Positions 6,928 through 13,368 of a DNA stretch of 13,368 bases are shown one piece after another. Both the position numbers and the translations under genes were made by a program. Under the pieces are notes generated by a model. The model was not told the DNA's origin, did no database searches, and saw only the letters and a program-made list of their open reading frames with translations. How positions within the stretch are numbered: position 1 is the first letter of the stretch; every line of letters starts with the position of its first letter. The stretch spans positions 1-13,368 of the forward strand of contig CAMDKB010000075.1 of NCBI GenBank assembly GCA_945901195.1, in the 5' to 3' direction. The stretch comes from Rhizobium sp. Q54. GTDB taxonomy: Bacteria > Pseudomonadota > Alphaproteobacteria > Rhizobiales > Beijerinckiaceae.

Positions 6928-6970
6928 CTCGGGCACAAGATATGCTCACTACGAGTAAAAGGAGCCAGTC

Positions 6971-8089
6971 ATGGAAGCTGTCCGCATCAACACTCCCGTT
7001 CGTCCAGCCCCTGCACATCTGGTTCCGGCCCTGTCGGGCTCAAAAACGCCAGTCCTGTCCGCTGCCGCCCGCCGCCTTGGCGTTCTTCCGATGCCCAATT
7101 TGGCCTGGACGCCTGAGGTTGAGCGGGAAACTGCGCATCTCTACGAAAAGATCAGATCCGTCATGCCGCCCGTCGAATGGCCGTTTCATGCGCCCTATGT
7201 GAAGGCCATCAACGACCTGAAAAAGCAGCGCAACGCTGTCATCCTCGCGCATAATTACCAGACGCCGGAAATCTACAATTGCGTTGCTGACGTTGTCGGC
7301 GACAGCCTTCAGCTTGCCAAACTGGCCGCCAGCTCACAGGCCGATATCATCGTGCAGGGCGGCGTCCACTTCATGGCCGAAACATCCAAGTTGCTGAACC
7401 CGGACAAGATCGTGCTGATCCCCGATCTCAACGCGGGCTGCTCACTGGCGGCCTCCATCACCGGGGCGGATGTGCGCCTGCTGTGCAAGACCTATCCGGG
7501 AGTACCCGTTGTGGCCTATGTCAACACGTCTGCCGAGGTGAAGGCGGAGGTCGATATCTGCTGCACGTCCTCCAACGCCGTGAAGGTGGTGGAAAGCCTT
7601 GGCGTGGACACGGTCATCTTCCTGCCCGATCAATATCTCGCCAAATACGTGGCGGCGCGCACCAAAGTGAAGATCATCGCCTGGCATGGCGCATGTGAAG
7701 TGCACGAGCGTTTCACGGCCGAGGAACTGAACGCCTATCGCGCCAATGATCCCACCATCAAGATCATAGCCCATCCCGAATGCCCGCCCGAGGTGATTGC
7801 AGCGTCGGACTTTGCCGGCTCGACTGCGGCCATGATCGACTATGTGAAGACCCAAAAGCCCGCCCGCGTGCTGCTGGTCACCGAATGCTCGATGGCCGAC
7901 AACGTGCAGGCCGAGACCGGCGGCGTGACCGAATTCGTCAAACCCTGCAATCTCTGCCCGCACATGAAACGCATCACCCTGCCCAAAATTCTCGATAGCC
8001 TGATCTACCTGCGCGAGGAAGTGGTCATCGACCCCGCGCTGGCCGTGCGCGCGCGCGAAAGCGTGGAACGGATGATAAGGCTGGGGTGA
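6971..8089 (+). CDS. nadA: Quinolinate synthase NadA
   Basis: NadA condenses iminoaspartate with dihydroxyacetone phosphate to give quinolinate, the de novo precursor of NAD, and uses a [4Fe-4S] cluster. The 372-residue protein has a poorly conserved leader of about 70 residues, then AVILAHNYQTPEI, VGDSLQLAK and GVHFMAETSKLL. Cluster cysteines are recognisable: Cys157 in NAGCSLA, Cys271 in HPECPPEV, and Cys326 and Cys329 in CNLCPHMK, of which Cys329 is the likely ligand. SxSTxAM-type loop residues appear as FAGSTAAMIDYV. The ATG at 6971 follows AAAAGGAG (6957-6964) at six bases. The nadB and nadC genes usually found with it are not adjacent here; a decayed transporter precedes it and a tandem hairpin follows the stop. 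The family call is secure. Confidence 0.97.
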   Translation: MEAVRINTPVRPAPAHLVPALSGSKTPVLSAAARRLGVLPMPNLAWTPEVERETAHLYEKIRSVMPPVEWPFHAPYVKAINDLKKQRNAVILAHNYQTPEIYNCVADVVGDSLQLAKLAASSQADIIVQGGVHFMAETSKLLNPDKIVLIPDLNAGCSLAASITGADVRLLCKTYPGVPVVAYVNTSAEVKAEVDICCTSSNAVKVVESLGVDTVIFLPDQYLAKYVAARTKVKIIAWHGACEVHERFTAEELNAYRANDPTIKIIAHPECPPEVIAASDFAGSTAAMIDYVKTQKPARVLLVTECSMADNVQAETGGVTEFVKPCNLCPHMKRITLPKILDSLIYLREEVVIDPALAVRARESVERMIRLG

Positions 8090-8092
8090 TAT

Positions 8093-8132
8093 CCTTCTCC
8101 CCTGGCGGGAGAAGGTTCCCGCCGGAGGCGGG
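8093..8132. repeat. Tandem extragenic palindromes after nadA (possible terminator)
   Basis: Four bases after the nadA stop, CCTTCTCCC (8093-8101) and GGGAGAAGG (8107-8115) form a perfect nine-pair stem with a five-base loop. Two bases later, CCCGCC (8118-8123) and GGCGGG (8127-8132) form a second stem around GGA. The layout resembles the dispersed GGGAGAAGG-type palindromes common between genes in many alphaproteobacteria. There is no long T run, so termination or mRNA 3'-end protection is inferred from position only. Confidence 0.7.
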
Positions 8133-8267
8133 GGAGAGCGCATGGCACTGCTGTTTTAGCGTTTGCTAAATCCCCCCGGCCCACCAGCTCGCCGCTCCCC
8201 ATCGCACGCCCCCTTGCCGTGTGAACCTAAAACGGCCATGTTTCTCGGCGAATCCTTGGAGCTTGCG

Positions 8268-8321
8268 ACCTTTGGGGCTGGACCCCTGCGATCAAAAGGT
8301 GCAGGCATCTGTGACTGCACC
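8268..8321 (+). other. Potential structured leader ahead of the tetratricopeptide gene
   Basis: ACCTTT (8268-8273) can pair with AAAGGT (8295-8300), enclosing GGGG-CTGGA-CCCC (8274-8286). A second stem, GGTGCAG (8298-8304) with CTGCACC (8315-8321), competes for the shared GGT. The region ends 39 bases before the ATG at 8361. The pairings are seen directly; whether they form in RNA or regulate anything is unknown. The rest of 8133-8360 holds only a TTTAGC-GTTT-GCTAAA dyad (8155-8170). Confidence 0.3.
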
Positions 8322-8360
8322 GCTACAGAGCGAGTTCCCGTGCCTTTTAGACATTTGACG

Positions 8361-10178
8361 ATGACAACGGCCCGCACGACTGCCCGCAAGACCGCCAGCC
8401 AATCAGCGCGCGCCGCCGTGGCGGCAGCGGCTCTTTTGATGGCTTTCCCGGCACTGGCGCGTGGAACTGCCAATAATTCAACTCCGCTGGAAACCGGCGA
8501 TACGTTGACGGGCAATTACCTTGCCGCGATCATGGCAGGGGCCCAGTCCGATACGCAGGCGGCGTCGATCTATTTTCGCGAGGTGATGCGTCGCGATCCC
8601 CGCAACACCGAAGTGGTGGGCCGCGCTTTTGTGGCCTCGCTCTCCAACGGCAACATGGACGACGCCTTCCGCATTGCCGACGTGTTGGTGCGGCGCGAAT
8701 CCGGCAATGGCCTTGCGCGCCTTGCGCTGGCAGTGCGCTCGATCAAGATGGGCCAGTTCGCCACGGCGCGGACCCATTTGCAGCGCGGAAAGATGTCGGA
8801 GGCCAGCGACGTCACCGGCACCCTGCTCAACGCGTGGACATGGCTCGGCTCTGGCAACATAGCCAAGGCGCAAGAGACCATAGGTTCGCTGAATAATCAG
8901 GCGCTGGCTCTGTTTCGTGATTTTCATGGCGCGCTGATCAACGATGTCGCGGGCAGGCCCGCCGAGGCGCTCAAGCGCATGCAGGCGGCCTACGATTCCG
9001 ACAAGAATACGCTGCGTCTGGTGGAAGCCTATGCCAGCATAACCGGCCGTCAAGGCGATCGCGAAAAGGCGCTGGCTGCCTACAAGGCATTTGATGCGCT
9101 GCTGCCGCGCCATCCGCTTGTGGTGGCCGCGATCAAGAACATCAACGACGGCAAGCCCATTCCGCCCGCTATTTCCGATGCGACTGAAGGCGCGGCCGAA
9201 GTGCTGTACGGACTTGGCTCTGCAAATCCGCGCCGCGGGCAGGAACTGGTCCCGATGATCTATCTGCGGCTCGCAATCTATCTGCGGCCCGATCATCCCC
9301 TCGCTATCGTCAGCCTCGCCGACATCTATGATCGCCTCAAGCAATATGATCGCGCGATTGATGTTTACGAGCAGATGCCCAAGAACTCGCCCCTGCGTCC
9401 CAATGCAGATCTCCAGATCGGCCTGACCCTGGAAACCCTGGAGCGTAAGGACGAAGCGCAGGCGCATCTGGAAGATATCTTGAAGATACAGCCCAGGGAG
9501 CCCGAAGCGCTTCTGGCACTGGGCAATCTGCATCGCGCCCGCAAGGAGTTCAGCAAGGCCGCCGATTATTACACAAGAGTCCTGGAAGTCTCGCCCAAGG
9601 ATGAACGCGGCAATTGGTCGACCTTTTATTATCGCGGCGTCACCCACGAGCGGATGAAGAACTGGCCGGCTGCCGAAGCCGATTTCAAGAAGGCGCTGGA
9701 ACTGTTCCCCGATCAGCCCAGCGTGCTCAACTATCTCGGCTATTCCTGGGTGGATCGCGGCGAGAATCTCGATGAAGCCTTCCGCATGTTGCGCAAGGCG
9801 GTCGAGCTGCGCCCGACGGATGGGTATATCGTCGACAGTCTCGGCTGGGCCTATTATCGCCTCGGCAAATACGAGGATTCCCTGCGCGAAATGGAACGGG
9901 CCATCGAATTGCGTCCGTCCGATCCCACGATCAATGATCATCTGGGAGACGTTTACTGGAAGGTCGGCCGCACTCTCGAAGCCGGTTTCCAGTGGAACCA
10001 TGCCCGCGACCTGAAGCCTGAAGATGAAGATCTGCCGCGTATCCTGAAAAAGATCGAGAACGGTCTGGACATGGTCGAGCGTCAGGAATCCGAAAAGAAG
10101 AAGGCTGAATCAACGCCCGCGCCCGTGCTCCCGGCTGCCCCTGCTGAAACCGCACCAGAGCAGAAGGACGGCGGCTGA
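8361..10178 (+). CDS. Exported tetratricopeptide repeat protein
   Basis: This 605-residue protein has a likely Sec signal: a basic start (MTTARTTARKTASQSAR), a hydrophobic run AAVAAAALLMAFPA, and a probable cleavage after ALA33. The mature part is mostly tetratricopeptide helices. An N-terminal pair lies at about 63-113, repeats at about 303-414, and a clear final set at about 418-556 with YYRGVTHERMKNWPAAEADF, then repeats containing SLGWAYYRLGKYEDSLREME and INDHLGDVYWKVGRTLEA. The tail is Lys/Glu then Pro/Ala-rich and probably disordered. Such repeats bind other proteins; the partner is unknown, and a periplasmic or envelope scaffold is the best guess. ispE follows at 20 bases, a pairing seen elsewhere in alphaproteobacteria. 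I chose ATG 8361 because it begins the signal peptide; neither it nor the in-frame GTG at 8340 has a good ribosome site. No lipobox cysteine is present. Confidence 0.88.
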   Translation: MTTARTTARKTASQSARAAVAAAALLMAFPALARGTANNSTPLETGDTLTGNYLAAIMAGAQSDTQAASIYFREVMRRDPRNTEVVGRAFVASLSNGNMDDAFRIADVLVRRESGNGLARLALAVRSIKMGQFATARTHLQRGKMSEASDVTGTLLNAWTWLGSGNIAKAQETIGSLNNQALALFRDFHGALINDVAGRPAEALKRMQAAYDSDKNTLRLVEAYASITGRQGDREKALAAYKAFDALLPRHPLVVAAIKNINDGKPIPPAISDATEGAAEVLYGLGSANPRRGQELVPMIYLRLAIYLRPDHPLAIVSLADIYDRLKQYDRAIDVYEQMPKNSPLRPNADLQIGLTLETLERKDEAQAHLEDILKIQPREPEALLALGNLHRARKEFSKAADYYTRVLEVSPKDERGNWSTFYYRGVTHERMKNWPAAEADFKKALELFPDQPSVLNYLGYSWVDRGENLDEAFRMLRKAVELRPTDGYIVDSLGWAYYRLGKYEDSLREMERAIELRPSDPTINDHLGDVYWKVGRTLEAGFQWNHARDLKPEDEDLPRILKKIENGLDMVERQESEKKKAESTPAPVLPAAPAETAPEQKDGG

Positions 10179-10198
10179 TAGCCATTGGTGGAAACCAG

Positions 10199-11068
10199 AT
10201 GCGCCTGTTTGAACGTGCGCCCGCCAAGATCAATTTGACGCTGCACGTACTGCGCCGCCGCAACGATGGTTTTCATGATCTGGAAAGCCTCGTCGCCTTC
10301 ACGTGTTTTGGCGATGTGCTGACACTCGATACGGACGCAGCGGCGGGCCTGAAGGTCGACGGCCCCAGAGCAGGCGCCATCGGCCCGCATGAAGACAATC
10401 TCGTTCTGAGAGCGGCTCGCAATCTGCAGGCGCAGGCGCCTGAATGCAGGGCAGGCGCGTTCCACCTGTTCAAATCGCTCCCCGCTGCCGCAGGCATCGG
10501 CGGCGGCTCGTCAGATGCGGCGGCCGCGCTGCGGCTACTGGCGCGGGCGGGCAATATCAACGCTGACGATCCCAGAATCTTGAGCGCCGCCGCCGCCACG
10601 GGCTCCGATGTGCCGGTCTGCCTGGAGCGCCGGGCGCGGATGATGCGCGGGCGCGGAGAGGTTCTGGGGCCCGTGCTTTCCCTGCCGCCGCTTTATGCAG
10701 TGCAGGTCAATCCCGGGATAGCGCTGGAGACCAGGGCAGTGTTCGGCGAGATTGGTCTGCAGCCTGGCGAGGAAGCAGATTTTGGAAGCCATCCTGAAAT
10801 GGCAACCGGCTTGAGCTTCGATGCGCTGGTTTCACTGCTGCGTCGCGCCCGTAACGATATGGAAGATGCTGCGTCCCTTCTGGCGCCCGTTATCGGCCAT
10901 GTCATTTCGGTGTTAGCCGCAGCGCGCGGCTGCAAGCTGGCGCGAATGTCGGGCTCGGGCGCAACCTGTTTCGGACTGTTCGAGACACGAACAGCAGCGG
11001 CCAAAGCAGCCCGCGTGATCCGGAGGGATCATCCGGACTGGTGGACTAGGGCCTGCGTGCTGCGTTGA
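10199..11068 (+). CDS. ispE: 4-diphosphocytidyl-2-C-methyl-D-erythritol kinase IspE
   Basis: IspE uses ATP to phosphorylate the 2-hydroxyl of CDP-methylerythritol, a step of the MEP pathway to isoprenoids. The 289-residue protein is a complete GHMP-family kinase. It has the opening ERAPAKINLTLHV with the catalytic lysine at Lys10, the ATP loop GIGGGSSD at residues 99-106, the catalytic aspartate Asp137 in TGSDVPVC, and the C-terminal glycine motif ARMSGSGATCFGLF. Length is typical. The ATG lies 20 bases after the tetratricopeptide gene with a weak GGTGGA site ahead of it, so the two are probably one transcript. No key residue is missing. The enzyme is cytoplasmic. Confidence 0.97.
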   Translation: MRLFERAPAKINLTLHVLRRRNDGFHDLESLVAFTCFGDVLTLDTDAAAGLKVDGPRAGAIGPHEDNLVLRAARNLQAQAPECRAGAFHLFKSLPAAAGIGGGSSDAAAALRLLARAGNINADDPRILSAAAATGSDVPVCLERRARMMRGRGEVLGPVLSLPPLYAVQVNPGIALETRAVFGEIGLQPGEEADFGSHPEMATGLSFDALVSLLRRARNDMEDAASLLAPVIGHVISVLAAARGCKLARMSGSGATCFGLFETRTAAAKAARVIRRDHPDWWTRACVLR

Positions 11069-11086
11069 TTGATTATGCTTTCGCCA

Positions 11087-11115
11087 CTTGCGCAGCGTTG
11101 CAATTTCGTCGCAAG
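11087..11115. promoter_or_regulatory. Inverted repeat ahead of the family 3 glycoside hydrolase gene
   Basis: CTTGCG (11087-11092) and CGCAAG (11110-11115) form a six-base inverted repeat with a 17-base spacer. TTGC and GCAA (11088-11091 and 11100-11103) give a nested 16-base dyad. It lies in the 83-base gap between ispE and the glycosidase gene, where a sugar-responsive repressor could bind. No clear -35/-10 pair is seen with it, so this is a weak call. Confidence 0.25.
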
Positions 11116-11151
11116 ACAACCGCACAAAATTGAAGTGTTGGCGGGCAAGGC

Positions 11152-13329
11152 ATGAATACGGACAAGATCGAACACCTGATCAGCCAAATGACGCTGACAG
11201 AAAAACTCGGCCAGATGTCGATGCTGGCGGCATCTCTTGTTGTCACTGGCCCTGTTAGTCCCCGCGACCCCGTCATGCTTGTGCGCGAAGGTCGCGTCGG
11301 CGGCATTCTCAACACGTGGGGTTATGATGAAATCCGCGAGGCTCAACGGGTTGCGCTGGAAGAAACGCGCCTGAAAATACCGCTCTATTTCTCGGTCGAT
11401 GTCCTGCATGGCCACCGCACGATTTATCCGATCCCGCTGGCGGAGGCTTGCGCGTTTGATCGTGATCTCTGGCTGCGGACTGCTGCTGAAGCTGCCGATG
11501 AAGCCACACGCGATGGCATTCACATGACCTTTGCGCCCATGCTCGATGTCTGCCGCGACCCGCGCTGGGGCCGCATCTGCGAATGCGCTGGTGAAGATGC
11601 CTATGTGAATGCAGAATATGCTCGCGCAAAGGTCACCGGTTTTCAGAACACGAATGATCATCCGCATCGCCGGCTTGCAGGCGTCGCCAAGCACTTTGTG
11701 GCTTATGGCGCAGTAACGGCGGGCCGCGATTATGCCGAGGTCGATATTTCCCGGCGCGCCTTGCATGAAGTTTATCTGCCACCATTCAAGGCGGCTGTCG
11801 AAGCTGGCGTTGCCGGCATCATGCCGTCATTCACCGACATCGCGGGAATTGCCATGTCGGCACATCGCGGACTGTTGCATGATCTGTTGCGTGTGAAATG
11901 GGGTTTTATCGGCGTCATTGTCAGCGACTATAACGCAATCGGCGAGTTGATCCCGCACGGTGTTGCGCAGGACATCGTTGAAGCAGCAGTGCTTGCGCTC
12001 AAGGCGGGCATTGATATCGATATGATGTCCGGCGCCTATGAACAGGGCCTGCCGATCGCGCTGGAACGCGGTCTTGTGACGATGCAGGAGATCGACACGG
12101 CCGTGCGCCGCATCCTGCAGATGAAAAGCGCGATGGGTCTTTTTGAATATCCGCTGCGCGGATTGCAGCAGGAAATACCCGGCCCTGATACAATTCCCGC
12201 TCATCGTGCGTCAGCGCGTGATGCGGCGCGGCGCTCGCTTGTGCTGATCAAGAACGAAGATGGTCTTCTACCATTGTCAAACGATGTGCGGCGCATCGCT
12301 GTCATTGGGCCGCTCGCGGACGCGCAAAGCGAGATGATGGGGCCGTGGTGCATGGCTGGCGATGAGCAGCAGGCGATCAGCATTCTGCAGGGGCTTCGGG
12401 AATCCCTACGCGCGCAGGACATCGCACATGTCCCAGGCGCCAACATCGATGGCCCCGCAGATTTAGCGGGCATTGCAAGCGCTGTTGCGGCTGCGCAAGC
12501 GAGCGACATGGTCGTTCTTTGTCTCGGCGAAAACCGGCAGCATACTGGCGAAGCGGCAAGCCGCACGCTTCCACGTCCGTTCAATTGTCAGATGGAACTG
12601 GCAAAAGCCGTCTTTGAAACTGGCAAGCCCGTGCTGCTCGTCCTGGCGACAAGCCGGCCGTGGATTTTGCCGGACTGGATGGCAGCTGGGCCCAGAGCCA
12701 TTCTCATTGCGTTATTTGGGGGCACCGAAGCGGGCCGCGCGATAGGCGATGTCGTGGCTGGGGATTACAACCCGACCGGCCGCCTGTGTATTTCCTGGCC
12801 CTATCGTACGGGCCAGATCCCCGTTCACTATGGCATGCGCAGCACTGGCAGGCCGCACGATCCCAACAATGGGTTCTCAACCAGCTTCCTTGATGCGCCC
12901 ATCGGCCCGCGCTGGGGCTTTGGCGACGGCTTGTCTTATTCGCAGTTCGAACTGGGCGAGGCCCAGGTCAGCAAGCCCGTCATCAGCGCAGAGGAAACGG
13001 TGGACGTATCGATCGAGATCGCCAATACCGGCGCGCATTCGGGCGAGGCCACGATTTTCATGTTTACGCACGACCCCGTAGCCCTGGCCACGCGCCCCCT
13101 CCTGGAGCTGAAGGATTTTCGCAAGGCTGTGCTTGCGCCGGGCCAACGCACACTGGCGACTTTCCAGCTGAATGCGAACCAGTTTCGCTATCCCGATTTC
13201 AACATGGAGCCGCGCCTCGACAATGGGCGCATCAATATCTTTATCGGGACAAGCGCCCGTCGCATCGATCAAAAATGTGTAACGATAGACGTGCTACAGC
13301 CGCCTGTTGTTAACGACGATGCGGCTTAA
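11152..13329 (+). CDS. bglX: Family 3 glycoside hydrolase, BglX-like beta-glucosidase
   Basis: This 725-residue enzyme is a retaining glycosidase that removes terminal beta-linked sugars, most likely glucose from oligosaccharides; specificity cannot be read from sequence. The N-terminal TIM-barrel domain has MTLTEKLGQM, VDVLHGHRTIYPIPL, DPRWGR, GEDAY, KHFVAYG and the nucleophile motif VIVSDYNAIGEL with Asp259. The second domain contains VLCLGENRQHTGEAASR, where Glu460 or Glu467 is the acid/base candidate (Glu467 fits BglX better). A C-terminal fibronectin-III-like domain begins after RWGFGDGLSYSQFELG. Unlike E. coli BglX, the protein starts directly at the catalytic domain with no signal peptide, so it is probably cytoplasmic and would act on imported oligosaccharides. 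Its ribosome site is weak. Nothing recognisable follows in the last 39 bases. Confidence 0.93.
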   Translation: MNTDKIEHLISQMTLTEKLGQMSMLAASLVVTGPVSPRDPVMLVREGRVGGILNTWGYDEIREAQRVALEETRLKIPLYFSVDVLHGHRTIYPIPLAEACAFDRDLWLRTAAEAADEATRDGIHMTFAPMLDVCRDPRWGRICECAGEDAYVNAEYARAKVTGFQNTNDHPHRRLAGVAKHFVAYGAVTAGRDYAEVDISRRALHEVYLPPFKAAVEAGVAGIMPSFTDIAGIAMSAHRGLLHDLLRVKWGFIGVIVSDYNAIGELIPHGVAQDIVEAAVLALKAGIDIDMMSGAYEQGLPIALERGLVTMQEIDTAVRRILQMKSAMGLFEYPLRGLQQEIPGPDTIPAHRASARDAARRSLVLIKNEDGLLPLSNDVRRIAVIGPLADAQSEMMGPWCMAGDEQQAISILQGLRESLRAQDIAHVPGANIDGPADLAGIASAVAAAQASDMVVLCLGENRQHTGEAASRTLPRPFNCQMELAKAVFETGKPVLLVLATSRPWILPDWMAAGPRAILIALFGGTEAGRAIGDVVAGDYNPTGRLCISWPYRTGQIPVHYGMRSTGRPHDPNNGFSTSFLDAPIGPRWGFGDGLSYSQFELGEAQVSKPVISAEETVDVSIEIANTGAHSGEATIFMFTHDPVALATRPLLELKDFRKAVLAPGQRTLATFQLNANQFRYPDFNMEPRLDNGRINIFIGTSARRIDQKCVTIDVLQPPVVNDDAA

Positions 13330-13368
13330 TTCATCACGTTACCAAGCCTGAATGCGGAGCATGATTTG

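Noticed and set aside
8163..8360. Extension of the tetratricopeptide gene to a TTG at 8163
   Set aside because: It would bury the signal peptide 66 residues inside the protein, and the stretch is Pro/Arg-rich with palindromic DNA.
8478..10001. Long open frame antisense to the tetratricopeptide gene
   Set aside because: It mirrors the codon bias of a clear coding gene on the other strand and has no recognisable motifs.

Overview
The window looks like chromosomal DNA from an alphaproteobacterium. It is GC-rich with strong GC bias at third codon positions, has a tetratricopeptide gene directly ahead of ispE, and has a tandem extragenic palindrome after nadA of the kind often scattered through rhizobial-type genomes. 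I cannot fix the order or genus from this sequence alone.

Layout. 1-3287 is most of smc, the chromosome-condensation ATPase, with its 5' end outside the window. 3288-4115 is a small AT-richer module: a promoter with two matching dyads, then two overlapping small genes, a DUF4160 protein and a DUF2442 protein carrying a C-terminal helix-turn-helix. 4192-4572 is a group 3 truncated haemoglobin with a near-ideal ribosome binding site. On the minus strand, 6340 to 4656 holds a two-gene unit: a luciferase-like (LLM) flavin-dependent oxidoreductase followed 20 bases later by an alpha/beta-hydrolase-fold protein that has lost its usual catalytic serine and histidine. 6544-6822 is the wreck of a major facilitator transporter, with both ends retained and the middle deleted. 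6971-8089 is nadA (quinolinate synthase). 8090-8360 is an intergenic region with tandem hairpins and a foldable leader. 8361-10178 is an exported tetratricopeptide protein, 10199-11068 is ispE, and 11152-13329 is a BglX-like family 3 glycoside hydrolase without a visible signal peptide.

How the genes relate. smc, nadA and ispE are housekeeping genes for chromosome segregation, NAD biosynthesis and the MEP isoprenoid pathway. The tetratricopeptide gene and ispE are 20 bases apart and probably co-transcribed. The LLM oxidoreductase and hydrolase-fold gene form an accessory operon. The decayed transporter next to it, on the opposite strand, could once have served the same substrate, but this is speculation.

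The most interesting structure is the DUF4160/DUF2442-HTH module. One 15-base dyad lies exactly in the 17-base spacer of a plausible promoter, and a second copy lies 30 bases upstream, just ahead of the -35. This suggests a self-repressed two-gene unit resembling a toxin-antitoxin operon. The hydrolase-fold protein with its missing catalytic residues is the second point of interest. Most other content is ordinary.
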